DNA from: Hybos culiciformis
Taxonomy: Eukaryota > Arthropoda > Insecta > Diptera > Hybotidae
Direction of reading: 5' to 3'
DNA length: 64,000 nucleotides
NCBI GenBank assembly: GCA_964007475.1
Contig: OZ023275.1
Span: forward strand, 7,812,001-7,876,000
Each line of letters starts with the position of its first letter. The stretch's first letter is position 1. The notes beneath the pieces were generated by a model, which ran no database searches, had not been told where the DNA came from, and worked only from the letters and a program-made list of their open reading frames with translations. Of the stretch, positions 25,101 to 40,200 are shown in pieces. Both the position numbers and the translations under genes were made by a program.

Positions 25101-28100
25101 ATAAAAAAAAATAAAAAATAAAATAAAATAAATTAAATTACTAAAATATTAATACGCTTATCCCCAACGAAGAATTTTTAATTTAAATTATTTATATATT
25201 ATGCATTTATTGAGTTCTCATTGTGGACTAAGAATTTCTTAAAATACTGGTCAGAAATTACATTTATTTTGTATATTTACTTTTGTATGTATGCAAATAT
25301 TTTACTTAGAAGTCGAACTTGGGATGTGTACTTTTAATTATTTCTTTAAAATAGGACTAGGGAATTGAACAACCTAATGTAAAAAATGGAATAAAACTAC
25401 AAGCAATTAAAAAAAAAACCCCCGAACTAATATTTGAATAAGCCAAATCGGTAATAAATTCTTTCTATAGTATAATTTCTTTTGATCCCTTTTAAAATTC
25501 AAAAGATCAATTATACAAATTTTTTACAAAACGCTATTCCAAAGTTGGTTACGAAATTTTTCAAATTTTTTTAGTTTTGCTAAGAAAAACTAAAATTATT
25601 CGAACCATTCAGAATGTTAACGATAATTATAAAAAAAAAACTTAAAGTAATTGATTTGATCAACCACAAATGAAAAATTTTTAATTATAACTAATGCGAA
25701 TATAGAAAAATGATGAAAATATTCAACAACTTTATTAATCGTTTCTTCATATTAAAATGATTCCTATTTCTTTTTTCTTTCATTAATACATACTCTTTAT
25801 ATATATAGTCCAATGTATTAAAACTGTTAGATGGAAAAATGCGCTTGCATGAGACGAAAATAATAAAGATTTTTTTAATATTTTACCTAGTGGTTTTCGT
25901 ATGGCAAAAAAAGTTATTCTATTAAGTATTTATAAAAAAAAAATCTTTTTTAAAATCGTTACAACTAAATTATTACGGAATTTTTCTTAATACGAACTTT
26001 GTACCAGTTTTTGATTGCAATTACAATTTAGGATGTGGCTATAATATTATATTAACTTTACTGGACTGAAGATAAATTAGACCTAGAGTAAAATTAAAAT
26101 AGGCAATTGCCTTTTTTTTAATTATAACTAAGATAACTTTACACCCTGAGATTGTAAAAATTATATTATTTTTATCCACTTCTGTGTATGTATATTTCTT
26201 AATAAACAATCTTATTTTAAAGTATCAATAAAAAGCCATAAATGATATAGATTAAAGGTAAGAAATATTATACTTAATCGAAAATAACTAAACAACGCTT
26301 GGAAATTATGAAATTAAAAAAAAAAAAACAGGTTCTAAGACAAATTTTAAAAGTGAATTTTTAAGAAAACTGTTCTGAACACAGATCCACTTGAATACAG
26401 CTGCATGTCTGCTGTGTGCATCAATTCTTCAATGGTCCAGTTTCATGACCAATTTGCTTTCTTCCGAATTTTTTTTGTCATTTGTAAAAATTAATATTTT
26501 ACCGCCCGCATAATGTTGTTGAAATATTTTGTTTTTCGTCTGTAATAATATCTTAATAATTGCTGAAATCTTAATTACTTATAATGTCATAGTCTCACAA
26601 TGATGATAAATATAAAAGATTTGAGCTAAAAAAATCAAATCCAAGAATACACATTTAAAAATTCATATTTGAACATCGAGTTTCGAATATATAAACTATT
26701 ATGATTTATTTGATTGAATTTATTTAGGACAACTTTCTTATCTACATACATTAAATTTAGAATTTTTTGTTTTATCCGCATTTTAATTTTTAATTATTCA
26801 GTAAAGTGGCAATATTGCTCACAAAAAATGCCATGCAAAATTTTTATTAAAATTATTTTTTTTATGAACGGATCTCTGTGAAAAACGATTTCTAATATTA
26901 ACTTTTGTGATATGCACTCGGAGTTATGTTGAAAAATAAATAAATAATGAAATCGAATAAAATAAAATCAATATAACAATCAATAAAACCATCAGCATGA
27001 TATCTTTTTGGACAAAATTCTTTATGGGTTAAAAAAATTTATAACAATCATGGATAATGAAAATTTGTTGTTTTTCGATAAAGTAATAAAAATTTATTGT
27101 TTTTTTTTTTAATTTAATTATTGAATTAATGATTTTACTACCAAAAGCAAGTAAAAACATTCTGTTTTACGATATAGTTTTTTTTTGTTTTTTTTTTTTT
27201 CAATTTAAAGTAAGTAAATAAAAATAAAACTTCTTATTTTACGATTCGAAAAATTTCATTAAATTATACGGAAATTGATCGATGCTTTCATATATAAATT
27301 AAGTTAATCAAGAAAAAGTTTCATAATGTCACTAATTCTACCAATAATTGAAAAATTAAACTACCAAAGATTGATTATAATTAATTTTAAGCCATTTGTT
27401 TGGTCACATAGAAAAAGTTAAAATAAACTGGGAAAAAAAATAACACATTATGAATTAAAGTTTCAACATTTAACATTCTGTCGATAATTTCTTCTCCGTT
27501 CCAATAATAACGAATTCAAATAAAGTTTTGAAAAAATTCCGACTCCAACACTTTTCTGTTCGCTATTCGAATTTTTATTAACAGCCAATTACAACAGTTT
27601 CGTTAATTTAGATAACTTTCTGACACATTTTTCAAGAAGAATAAATTTATGCACTATCTAACTACTTGATAAATTACTGCATATACACAGTGATATCATG
27701 ATTTTATGACATTATAATTTAGAACAACATTGTATAAGAAAAAAATAATTAAGTTATTATGCATTGGGTGAAGGCAATGCAAATAAATAGAGACTCAAAT
27801 AATAATAAATTTATTTTTAATAATATCTCCAATATAATTTATGAAGAAAATATGAAGTCAACATATCGCAGACAAATCGCAACAATTTTGCAATTATTTC
27901 ATCAAAAATATTTTATCATGAAAACGATACAAACTGTATAAAAGTAATTCAAAACTCCATAATTATTGAAATAATTATAATCAAGATCTAGATTCAAAAT
28001 GGTGAGATGGAAATGGAGATGGAGGTGAACAATATTAGAAGGTTTTCCTAACCAATTTTTTTTCATAAATGTAGGTATATTTTATAATTATTATAATTGA

Positions 28101-31100
28101 AATTAAATATTAAATAATACTTTAAACTTTATTTGAAATGGGCTTTATAAATTAATTGATCTATTAAAATTATGTTTCAAGTAAAAGGTATTATATGTAG
28201 AATTTACATGTGTTTTTTTGTAACATTTATTTAACATAATATTTTTATGTTTTTTATTAACATTTTAATTAAAATACCATTAACAAGAATTATAGATCAA
28301 AATTTAAGTATGTACATACATCGTTATTGCGACAAAAAAAAATGTTACGACGACTACATATTTTTTGTTAGGCATATTATTTTGGTATGAAGATCTTATT
28401 CTCACCCTTTCATTATGATGATACTTAAATACACTTTCAATCAAAATCTTTAACCATGGAAAAAAAATTTCCAAAAATTATCATCATAAAAATGTTGATT
28501 TTGTTCTCATCATAATTCCATTTTTTTTTTTTCCCATTATACACTGCCTGGATAGTCCGTGTTTAAAAGTAAAATTAAAAGGAAAAATGTGTCAAAATAT
28601 GATTTTTTTAACACCGCAGCACCGCTTATTAATCAGTTATTGTGCGTGTAATATATAAAGTTTACCTGATTCATAGCCAGAGAAATTATAATAATTGTAA
28701 GGTGAAAAAATGCAATCAAAACTTGATCAATTTCTTCACTTGTAGACTGGTGTCGAGTTTGACGCCTTTTATATTGTCGCAATTTTTTAATACGATAATG
28801 CATAAAAATTCTCATGATTTGAATGAAGCAAAAAAAAAAAAAGAGTAGGTCAAAAATATTTCATGAATAAAAATAAGCCATAAATCAGGAAATAATCAAA
28901 ATTTTGCTTCTGATTTTTTTTTTTTTTTAATTTAAACCACAAAAAACAAAAAAAAAAATTATATTTATCAAAAACAATTTTTCATGAAAAAACAAGTAAT
29001 TTTTGGTCTTATCAATGTTATATGATGGCATCGTATCCATAATGTCTGCATTATATTTTATAAATAATAAATTGTCCACACTTTAACTTCAAACAAAAAA
29101 CATTTTTTGTGATATTTATTTTTCAATGCTAAGGTTTTAGCTTTAAAAATTGAGTGTATAGTTCTGGATTGCATGGATAATGACCGGACAGCTAATGAAT
29201 CAATATTGTCCAAACCTTATCAGCACATCTTAAAACTTGCCTATTTAATTTAATCGATCTATAATTCTTTAGTAGGCTAGAAAGCAATAAGAAGTTCCTA
29301 CTTGTAGTGACAAATTAGTTTGTCAATTATTTTCCACTTTAATAATTGAATTATATATATTTAAAATTCATACTCTTATTCTTATTTTAAAGTTTAAAAT
29401 TTGGTGATATGCTTCTTTTTTTTTTTGTGAGTGCGAAAAACTAAAAAAGCATTAATTTTTTAATACATATTTTTATTCTGCGTCAAATTAGGCCTACGCT
29501 GCACCAGTATTAAGTATTTGTTGAAAAATTATTCAACATTTGAGAGAAATTTTTATACAAAAAAAAAATAAAAAAAAAATTGATGTATAATTTATTAGGT
29601 TGACAAAAAATTACACATAGTCTTTCGCATATAACTACATATTATAATAATATTTTATGCAGAAATTAATTTTATTTATAAAATAAACTAACTTGATCAC
29701 TTTCAAGAATTTAAAATTTTTAATACCCATAATGACAAAATTAATTTAAAAATGTTACATTTTTTCAGACAAAAATATATGTAAGTCGCGTGCCTTTTAT
29801 CATAAATTTTCTTGAAATTCAAAACAAAAAAAAAAAATTAAAATTTGAACTTGAATATAAATTGTTTTTTGATAAAATTAGGACATTATTAAAAGCTAGA
29901 TGTCAGATAGTAGTTATTATCGTATATGTGTATTGCGTATAATTAATTTATTATAATATAGTTTAATAAAGAAAAAATTCAAAATTTAAAAGTTTATTGT
30001 ATAATAACCTAAACCTCATCTTATACCCATATAGCTGATGGGACAATTTTGCATTAATTAATGTCAGTTTGAAATGTTTGTATTATAATTTGAGTTTTGA
30101 GAATTCGTATTAAGTTTGTAAATTTTCTCATTAAAAGATTTTGGACACAACGTAATATTTCCATAAAATAGACATATATGAATTTAGGTTAACTCTGACT
30201 GAGGTTTGAAAATTGTAACATAAATAAAATTGACATTCTAAACTAGTAGAAAGAGAACAATTATTATTTTTTTATAATCACAAATTTTTCGAATTAACAA
30301 ATTTTTAAAGTTTATTATAAAAAATTAATTCGAAATTTTCGATATATTCAACTCATGCGTATCCAAACGAAGTACTAAATTAAGAAACTTTCTCGTCAAA
30401 TCTCAAGTTAAGTCACCTGAGCTCTACACAACGGTACAAATTTTTTTTAATTTTACCATAATTATGTAAGGCATAATGTTGGTGTTTATTTTGACCACAT
30501 ACAGACAGCATAAAGTAATTAAAATTCCTAGTTTTTGAGCCTTGAAATTAACAGAGAAAATTATTCAATTTTTATTTTATTTATTCCAAAATTGTTATGC
30601 ATATTTTGCAGCACGTGCACCACCAGTTACACCTTTAATTTTTTTTTATTTAATTCATAAAATAATAATAAATTAATTTTTCAAAAAAATATTATTCAAT
30701 AAAATCAATAATAATCAAGTTGTACCAGGCTTTTGAAATGAAAACAAAAAATAATATAAGAAAATTTATAATTAAACACTTTATTTTAATTATTATTATA
30801 TTAGATTATGACAACATATTGAAAAGAAAGTCTCTTTTTTCTGTAAATAAAATGTTTTTTGATAAGAAACAAAAAAAAAAGTATTTGATATTCAAAACTA
30901 AATACTTAAAAATAATGGGTAGAAACAATTTCATGGCATTTATATTTATATTACATTTTCTGTTGTTTCTTATTTTGACTTTTAAAAATCTTTAATTTTT
31001 TGGAAATTGTTTTAGTTATTTTTTTTTCTGTTTTAAACTGTTTTGTTTAATTATTTTTCGAAATTGTCATAAATTGGAAAGTTCATTAAAATTGATTTCT

Positions 31101-31166
31101 TTCATGAGAGAGAAATTAACAAAACATTAATCATGGATTGAGGAAAGACGAAAAATTCGATTAAAA
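22140..31166. other. Intergenic AT-rich DNA, no gene recognised
   Basis: No convincing exon was found. A small 12-bp hairpin built on TATTTTGTAGTT lies at 23120-23152. A higher-complexity island lies at 26371-26460. The rest is AT-rich low-complexity sequence with poly-A and poly-T runs. The 99-codon minus-strand frame at 22557-22856 and other short frames lack any recognisable motif. Confidence 0.7.
26371..26460. other. Higher-complexity island with a proneural-type E-box
   Basis: About 90 bp of balanced-composition sequence stands out in AT-rich DNA. It contains ACAGCTGC at 26397-26404, whose inverse GCAGCTGT fits the GCAGSTGK site reported for Achaete/Scute-Daughterless dimers. A plus-strand frame stays open across it but has no recognisable protein similarity and no convincing splice sites. 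It may be a conserved regulatory block or a repeat relic. Its position is about 25 kb downstream of the achaete-scute gene. Confidence 0.25.
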
Positions 31167-31168
31167 TA

Positions 31169-31373
31169 CACCTAATTCTGTTTTTACACGGTAGATACGT
31201 TCCAGAAAAAACCGTGTAAAAAAAAAAACCGTGTAAAAAAAGACATGAAAATTCTAAACAATTACGGTTAAAAAAAATATTGTTCTTTAAAATTTCTTTG
31301 AAAAGGCTTCTTTTCTAGACCGTGTTAAATCAAAACCGTGTAAGAAAAGACTATGTAAAAACAGAATTAGGTG
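31169..31373. mobile_element. 205-bp MITE, pogo/Tigger-like, TA target site
   Basis: The left end CACCTAATTCTGTTTTTACA is mirrored by the right end, 20 of 20 bases inverse, with similarity continuing into the ACACGGT region. TA flanks both sides (31167-31168 and 31374-31375), the Tc1/mariner target duplication. The interior repeats ACCGTGT with A-rich spacers (for example ACCGTGTAAAAAA), resembling the subterminal organisation of pogo/Tigger elements. It has no coding capacity, so it would depend on a transposase encoded elsewhere. Confidence 0.8.
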
Positions 31374-32976
31374 TATATCTCAAAATGTGAGTAATTACTA
31401 TGTTTCAAAGTTTGTCAACTTTATTTGTTACAATCTAATAAGATTGATCAAAATTATTATTTCTATAAAATATTCAAGTTCAAATTGTTAAAACAGTGCA
31501 TTTAATTGCAATGCTACGGAGTTGATATTAGATTGAATCGTTCTCCCTCTGCTATATTTACTTTAATGATATTTAGTTCACAATTAAATGAACATATTGA
31601 AACATATTGAAACATACCTATACGGTATTAAGGTTTTTATCTTTTAAGCTAAAATATCTAATTATTTGAATTTTCATCACTTTAGAAGTTGAAAACCGAA
31701 GAATTTAAAGTAATAATCAAAAATTGGTTTTCCAGTTTTAAATTTTAAGAGTTTAATCATTTAATAAGAAACCTAAGGGCAGGTGTAACATACTTTTCTT
31801 CGTTACAAGAAACTTATTTAGTGTAATTCATTAAAATTATACCGCCAAAAATCATATTAAAATTTAAATAAAATTTCATATTAAAAATATAGTAATTATT
31901 ATATAGAAAGATGAAAAGGATTTGAAGGACATCTTATGTCGCGTGCAGATCTTGTTAAAGGGGGAAAAACTTGCTTTCTTTTATTATCTGTAACTTAAAA
32001 AAAAAATAATTATTTTAAATTTTTTTTTTTTAATATTTATAGTTTTATATATTTTTAATTTTATTTATTTTGAACATGTTAAAGATTTTCGACCAAAAAA
32101 CGACTATCATTAACGCAGTTATTTATATATTATTGAATTTTTTATATGCTTTATGCTCTCTAATATTGAATATAGTCACACTTTTCAAAACAACTTACAA
32201 GATTTAACCCATTAATTGTTATAAAAAACATTGTCCTTGTAAAAAAAAAATATATTTAAAGTTTTTTTGTTACCACAGAGTCGCTGAAGCTTATGTAGGC
32301 TAAAACGTATCAAAATTTTGTTTGATACAAATTATATATATAAAATTAAAAGGGATATGTTTGAAATTGTAGAAATATGTATTATGATGGCTTACTACGT
32401 TACATCAGTAGTACTGATAAGTATCTGAGAAAAACTTTAATTTGTATATTAATAATTAAGTTTTAGAGAGAACCATTTTTATGATGATAAAATTTGATAT
32501 TTATAATGAAAGATATTTAAGAATATGTACATAAAACATGTTATCATGTAAATCGTAAGTGAATGTTACGGCCAAATAATATTAGTTATAGGATTCAAGA
32601 TAATGTTAGGATTCAAAATAATTTTTGTTTTGGAGACATTTTATTGCGTGAATGATTTTGTTCACTTTTTTATATTATCCAAATCTTTTTCTTCTCATTT
32701 TGGGGTTTGTTTTTTCTTCTTCATAATATGTAATTATGTTTATGCATACTTAATTATAACAAAAAATTTAGATAACACAAAAATTTTATATGTTTTATTT
32801 TGATTATTTTTCATCTAATTTTGTATGAGTTCTCTAGATTTATCGAAGTATAATGTTAAATTTTGAACTTAGTCTTAGTTCGCTTTCCAGTAGTAACTTT
32901 TCATAATAAACGGGTAAATGTTATATATTACCATCGATTAAGAATACACATAGATTGTTAGCTTCATACAACATTA

Positions 32977-33106
32977 TTTTTGGTGAATGTGTTAGTAAAA
33001 CAAAATAAAATACATTATCACATATCAATATATGAAAACAATTTTATTTAGTTTTACTAACACTCACTTTCACATAAACACCTTCACATTAAAATACCAA
33101 AAATGC
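32977..33106. repeat. Inverted repeat with 23-nt arms and unequal outer arms
   Basis: The left arm GTGTTAGTAAAACAAAATAA.. (32989-33011) pairs with 33041-33063 with a single mismatch around a 29-nt loop. Outside it, ATTTTTGGT on the left is matched by ACCAAAAAT on the right after a bulge of about 20 nt that contains CACCTTCACATT. It could be a small MITE or a foldback. No clean target duplication was found. Confidence 0.6.
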
Positions 33107-36100
33107 TAAAAAATATTTGGATGAAGCTAAAAAAAAACATTTCAGTTTTAGCTTTATAAATTTGAATCATCAGTGCTTTGAGTTTGTTATATATTATATA
33201 ATATTATATAGTATATATTGTACATATATGTTTGGCTTTCCCCTCTAACAAAAGGTACCAACACATTTGTATTGATTTAACGAGCCGTTAAATTATACAG
33301 TTCTATCGTAATTAGCTTAGATTTATATAAATAATTTTATTTTTTGTTTATCATTTTATGTTGTAAGAAGAACATGGAACAGTCAGTTTTATAGAATAGT
33401 ATATCTAGGAAATAGCATAATAAAATAGATATTGAGATTAAATTGTTTTTTTTGTATTTGCAAAGCAGGACAATAAACCCTTAAATATACTTCAGTCAAT
33501 GTACCTTAATTACAGAAGTTTGTTGTGTTGTGCAAATGAGTATATGAACATTATGAACAGCAAATTAAACTCATATTCTACATAATACACATACCTGACT
33601 GACCATTGAATAGAAGGAGAAAAAAATTTAATAAAAAACATGTATATTTTGACAACTAAAATGTGATTTATCAGCTTTTATAACATTTTTTATTTAAGTT
33701 TCTGCATGTTTTTTTTAATACCAAATTTTTTTTATTTTTTTATTTTTCGATAAATAAAAAAATAACATAAAAATGTAATGTAAAAACAAAAAAATTAAAA
33801 ATCAATACTCTTCATTAATTTATTTCATTATAAATGTATTTAAAAAAAAAAAGAGGTAATTGAAAAATAAATTATTGCTAATTTATGTTAATGGTTATCG
33901 TTCTGGAAGAATTATGAACTTATATGTCATTAGTAATTTTTTTTCACATGAATTTCAATATTGATTTAATTAAAAGAGATTTTATGAAAAAGAAATCACG
34001 TTATTATAGTGAATAATTAAAATGTTTTTATCACTTTTAACGTGATAATATTCTCAAATTAATTGAACACATTTGAAAAGTAAATCGTTACAGAAAAACA
34101 GAAAATAAAAATAAAAATTTAAGATGTTTAATTAATGATTGATTTTATCGCTCAACAAAGGGAAATAAATTACTTTGATGTCGTTACTTTTCATGCTAAC
34201 ATTTTTATTCTTAAATTATAAATTAATTAATTAATTTTTTTTTTTGCAATTACCAATAAGAATATAAAATATAATTTAATTGTATATAATTCTTTAAGAA
34301 TTAATTTGAAATAAGGCGACATACAACTAAACTAAGTCAGTGCTTAGTTGAATATTGTGGCAGAAAAATTTACCAAATGTTAAGTAAGTATGAGCAAAAA
34401 TGTTGGTATCCGAGTGACGTAAAATTTTCTTAGGTATATCTGAAAAGAAACATTCCAAAAAAAACTCACAACATTAACTTAAAACCATACAGCTCAAAAG
34501 TCGTCTTTCGACAACTGCGACTTTATTAGTATTCGACTACTTAATAATGCGACAAGTTCATCGAATATTAATGACAAAATTTCAATGGTATTCAAGATAA
34601 TCTATATTTTCAATTTAGAAAATGTAACTTAAATTAGGAAATGGAAACTAAAGTTAAGTGATGGGTATTTTTATTTTTTATTTAAAATTGTTTACTTTTT
34701 ATTTGGAATTGAAAACATTTCAATAAAATCGTTTCAAAATAAATACTGTTCAAGAAATAATTAATCATTGGTCCATAAAGTTTTCCATATTTTCCAATAT
34801 TTTAAGCTTCAAAGATAGCTTTTACATTTTTATAGAATCATTTAAACACAGAACTTGGCTGTGGCAGATTATTGTGTCAGCTTATTGTTCAGTGAAAACA
34901 AAGTTAATCATCAAATTATCTAGACAAGAATTTTATTTCCTAAAAAGACTTTGTTTCTGTATCCTCAATTCACTTTATTATACAAAATTCAAGGAGGGTT
35001 TTTTGGCTGAAATATCATTCATTTTAGTATTCTCATTTTCAATTTTAGGGTTTATTTAACTTTTTTGGAACATACTTATTGTTAGAAAAATAACAATATC
35101 TAATTTTGGAAATTTTAATAAAAAAATTTTTTTTTATAGTTTGAGTTTTAAATTAAAAATTGTATAAACATAATACTGAGCACTATATTTAACGAAAAGT
35201 TATTGTTACAAGTAATACTGTGGCTATCTTTATTATTCTTTTTTCATCATAAATAAGTTTGGTAAACAGGAAATAATTTCGATGTACTGCATACAGTAAT
35301 CGTCCAAAATTGATTAATTTAACTCGTTTATAAAAGCACACACAACAATAACAATAAAAAATGTAGATAATTAAATAAGGAAAACAATTATTATGTTTAT
35401 TTCGTTGGTGGTCTTACTTTGAAAAAATAATAAATGTTTCGAAAAATGCAAGAAAAAAAAACGACATTCAATCCAAATTATTTATTTATTTAAATAAATA
35501 AATAAATTAAGTCAAGGATTAACTACAAAACTTTATATAATACATTTTATTCTAATTATAATTGTCTGGGTACTTGTTATACGAATATGTTTTAACATTA
35601 CTATAAAAATAATACTTCTGTTATGTACAATGTAAGTATTATATTATGTCTGTCTATACTTTTCAGCTTAATGTAAATTTACCAAAAAAAAAAAATAGTC
35701 CAATATCGACACTATGACATATAAGATATAACAGAGGGATGACATGATATCATGGAATGGAAGATTCACAGGGTTACATATGTAATTTGATATATCTAAA
35801 TAAAAATAACTGGTGGAGACTTATAATATAAATATGGATGTTTAAAATCAAAATATAGTCTCATGAAACTTTACGGAGACCAGTCAAAACTAACAATCAA
35901 ACTCTTCTGACACCCTACTATTCTTTGTTATACTTATGTATATCATTTTTCCCTGAAATGACTCGTAATTAAATGAAAGTGTATGGTGATTTTCGTAAAA
36001 TATAGATACTGCGGTATTTAATAAAAAATTACGATTTTTAAGATGTCAGCGTAACAATTATCCTTATCGATAATGCCTTCCTAATTTCATATCAATATAT

Positions 36101-39100
36101 GATTCTTAAGATAAGTTTATTTTTAAAATTCATCACCTGGTTTATACTATTTTTATTCTCAAAAATGATAATGTGTGAACGCAGTCTATAAACATCAAAT
36201 TGTTTTATTAGCGTGCCAATTCTAAGAATATAATAAATGTGCAAAATTCATTGTTTTTCACGCCCATGACGAGCACAAGTTATGCGCTTTTTCAAAAAAA
36301 AAAAATATCCAAGAAAGAATGAGTATCTCATCATTTGTTCAAAGCAGCATTTGATTATGATCCACATTCATTAAAGTCATCAAAACCAAAATAAACTGAA
36401 TCTTAAAAAAAATTTAAATTTAGAAAGAAAATTGTAATTAAAAATGTACTCAGCAACCGAGTTACTAATTAATTAAATAATTTTAAGAAATTCAATTTCA
36501 CATCACTTGTAAAAGTTAACAATTTGATTTTAAGAAACAAGGGGATTGGATGCGTCATTTAAATTTCGTTGACGTAGGTTCCTAAGTGAAAGTGGCAGTT
36601 GCAATGGTTGATGTGTAATGAAAAAATAAATTTATATATTATTATAATTTTATTGGAGAAATGAATTTCGATGAAATATTCCAGTTCGTTTATGGTTTTC
36701 ATTTATAAAGTGTAAAACACACGTGATCTATTCGATTGTTTTTAGTGACAAGTTTGCAACAAAAGACAAAAATAAATGTTGCATGAAATCAATTCAACGC
36801 CACAGAAAATATCCTTTATTTATTTTCTTGCAGTTTTTTTTTTGTCTATAATAAATTTCAAATTTATTTTATATTAGAATTTAATTACCGTTTCAAAGGC
36901 AAAACTTTTCTTTTCAACGAGTATAAATACGGAAAGGTGACAATGAAGTATAGTGTCACACTTTAATGATAATACAATATAAAATAATTTATTTTTCCCA
37001 ACATAACAATATTATAGAAAAAAACTGTGAAAATGGCAAATTTAATTGAAAAATTGTATTTTAAATTATTTTTAAAAATCTATTGTAAATACTATTGCAT
37101 TACTTACGCTTTTAGTAATATTAAACTTTTGTTTGAATTTTTTTTAATTTATTATCTATTTTAAGGCAAAAGATGATATTAACAATATAAATTGAGATTG
37201 GCAAATAATTAAATAAGATGTGAATCCGCTTAACCGTTTGGTTATAATAAAATCGGTTGTTCTTCTAATATTACCATATAAAGCTTTATAATATTATTGA
37301 TTTTGCACAGTTTTAGTTCTGCCGAAGCCTATAATTATAGAATATGTAACAAGAAGAGAAAGAACTTCTTTGCATATATGTAGGAGTGTCACAGTCAAAA
37401 ATTCTCAATACTGCATCATCATAAATTGAACGTTTCCATTCATTTAATATAGAGTTTGATTATCTATTATTCTGAAAATTTAAAGGAAAATCAAAAAGAA
37501 TTTTTTTTAATCCAAATGTTGTACGTGTGTGGCCGTTAAAATGTTGGATAAAAAATTCAATAAAGTTGAATTGCATAAAAATTAAGGAGGAATAATATTT
37601 AAATTAAAAAAGATCCTTTTTTCACATTTTTCCTTTTTTGAATATTATAATATCCTTTTTGAAAACAAGTTTTATTGAATAAATTTAAAAATCTCTTATA
37701 GAAAACATATTAGTGCTTAGGTATTTTTCACTAACAAAAATTTAAATTCTTAAGACCACCTTGGTTAAAGATTTATTCAAAAATTTATAAATTAAAACTA
37801 TACATATAGTTAAATTTGGTTAAAACTAGATTTAAAAGTAAACGTGAAAAAAAAAATGGAGCGGTTAAGAAAGGTTACTAATTATGATCCTTTCTCGCAT
37901 TAAAATTCTAGGATTTGAAAAAAGAAAAACAAAAAAAATTCAAATTGGTTAATTTCATTTCATTTCTCGCTTCTTTAATCACACAGCTACCGTACATTAT
38001 TTCTATTTGACGTCGCGTCGTGGTATATTGTAAAAAATATATGGAATAGTGAACTGTTTTAATCAATTAATATACAACATTACAAAATAAAAAAAAGTTA
38101 GCTTTGAATTGGGAACATTTCCTAAAAGTGATGTGTATCAAGTAATCTCATAATTACACACATAATATTAATTCTAAACTTTTGTATTCTGTTTATATTA
38201 GCACAGTATTAACATAGTGACAGTAATTTTAAACCGTCCAAGAATTAGGTGTGGATAGGAGGCTGAAAGTACCAAAAATAAATTCTGTACAGCAATACGT
38301 ATTAAATGAATTTTGTGTCTTGAAATAAAAGTATATTTGAAATGGTATTTAATCAAAAACTATTTATTGAACTATAATACTAACGTTATCGTTTGATTTT
38401 TTTTAGGAATTTAATAAATTTTTATTGAGAATTAAAATACCAGAATCTACTACAAAGTTAAATATAATTATAAACTTAAATAAGAAATAAAACAAAAGAA
38501 GTGTCATTTTTTGTACGATTTATATACAAAAAAAAATGTTAGATTGCGATCTTGAGGAATTTCAAAAATTTATCTTTTAATTTTTTTAATGAGAGAAACA
38601 TTTTTTCTTTGCAAACATAATAAAAAAAATTAGGATTCGCGTCATTTAATTTTCTTTGCTTCTATTTTTATTTTCTGTTCATAATAAGTTATCTCCATTC
38701 AAATTTAATTTGAAACAATTTAATATCATTTTAAATACATTTGAATTGGTTCTCTTATTCTGAAATATAGTTTAAATTATATAATTCCAAAGAAGAATAT
38801 TGTAATTAAACTAATATTAAAACAATTAACATTAAATAATAATTAATATTTAGAAATCCAAACTCTTCAATATATAAATTATAAATAACGAAGATATTTT
38901 GTTCTATTTAGGAACACGAAAATTTACTTACAAACTTACATGGTATATTTATTTTTCCTGCTAATTTAAGAAACTTACTTTAATAAAATGTCGCAAGAAA
39001 ACTTACTTCGTACAAATTTTATTTTTATTCATTCAAAAAAGAAATAAAAAAATCTTGATTTACGCATCTTTTCTGGTTTACAATATATAAGGTTTTTTGG

Positions 39101-39618
39101 TTCATTTCCGATACTATAAATGTGCCAATATTTTATCGTTTATCGCCAATGTTTTATTTAATTGTAACATTGTTTGGTTATATTCTTGTTTATTTTAAAT
39201 TTATTTTTTTTTTAACAAATTGTAATCTTATTTTAGTCTTTTATAATATAAAACGGAAATAAAGATTGAAATGTTTCCTGCTGGGAAAGTGTAATTATTT
39301 TTAGTGAGTTTACTTAGAACTTATATAAGTACATTTATGTAGTTACGCGCTTAAAAAAAACAAATATTGATAATTTAATACGCAACTATATACAAAAAAT
39401 CAAGGCTAAAAAAATGAATTTATAAAAATTATTGCTTCAGATGGTGTACGTTACTCTCAATATACAATAAACGACAAATATTAAATACGATGACATATTT
39501 AAGATCCTACTCGGTTTATGTACTCTACGATTATCCAGAAATATTCGTAGCATCACAAACTCAAATTTAAATTTAATACTCGTAAAGTTTTGATTAGTAG
39601 CATTCGGGTTACAAAATA

Positions 39619-39652
39619 CCACAAACATAACAGATCCACAAACATAACAGAT
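39619..39652. repeat. 17-bp tandem duplication
   Basis: CCACAAACATAACAGAT occurs twice, exactly and head-to-tail. Confidence 0.85.
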
Positions 39653-40200
39653 ATATACTTACAAAAACATAAATTTTTACACTTTTATGAGACAAATTGT
39701 AATTTATAGTATACATACTGTCCTATGAGAAATTTACCGTCCTAGTACACGGTATTTAGGAATTCAAATTTTTGAAAACCAATTTACAATTTACATATTT
39801 CAAATACCTACATCCTACACAATCATCGAATTAAATTCAATAATTTTTATTAAAGATGGAATATCCTTTTTATTCTGCGACTTAGGTCGAATCAATACTG
39901 CAAACATTTTCATGTGAAACTTTATATCGCGGTGTAGGATTTCACAGAAATTTCTAATTTCTTATTTTTTTTATTTGGACCACCTACTTTTCACATATGA
40001 TTCTTCGAAATTGTGCAAAAGATTGTTTTTTTTTTATATATATTTAGACGTGAAATTCGTAATTAGAAAGTGTCATATTTTGTTGAAATAAAATTATTTT
40101 TTCATTTCACGCATCTGAAGGACTTGTAGAATGAAGAAAATTTCCTAAATAAAATATCAATCAATATAAATAAAGTAATTTTCAGGAAATTATAAAAGAA

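Noticed and set aside
35478..35508. TTTA/AAAT palindromic run
   Set aside because: Simple-sequence DNA. The symmetry follows from the repeat unit.
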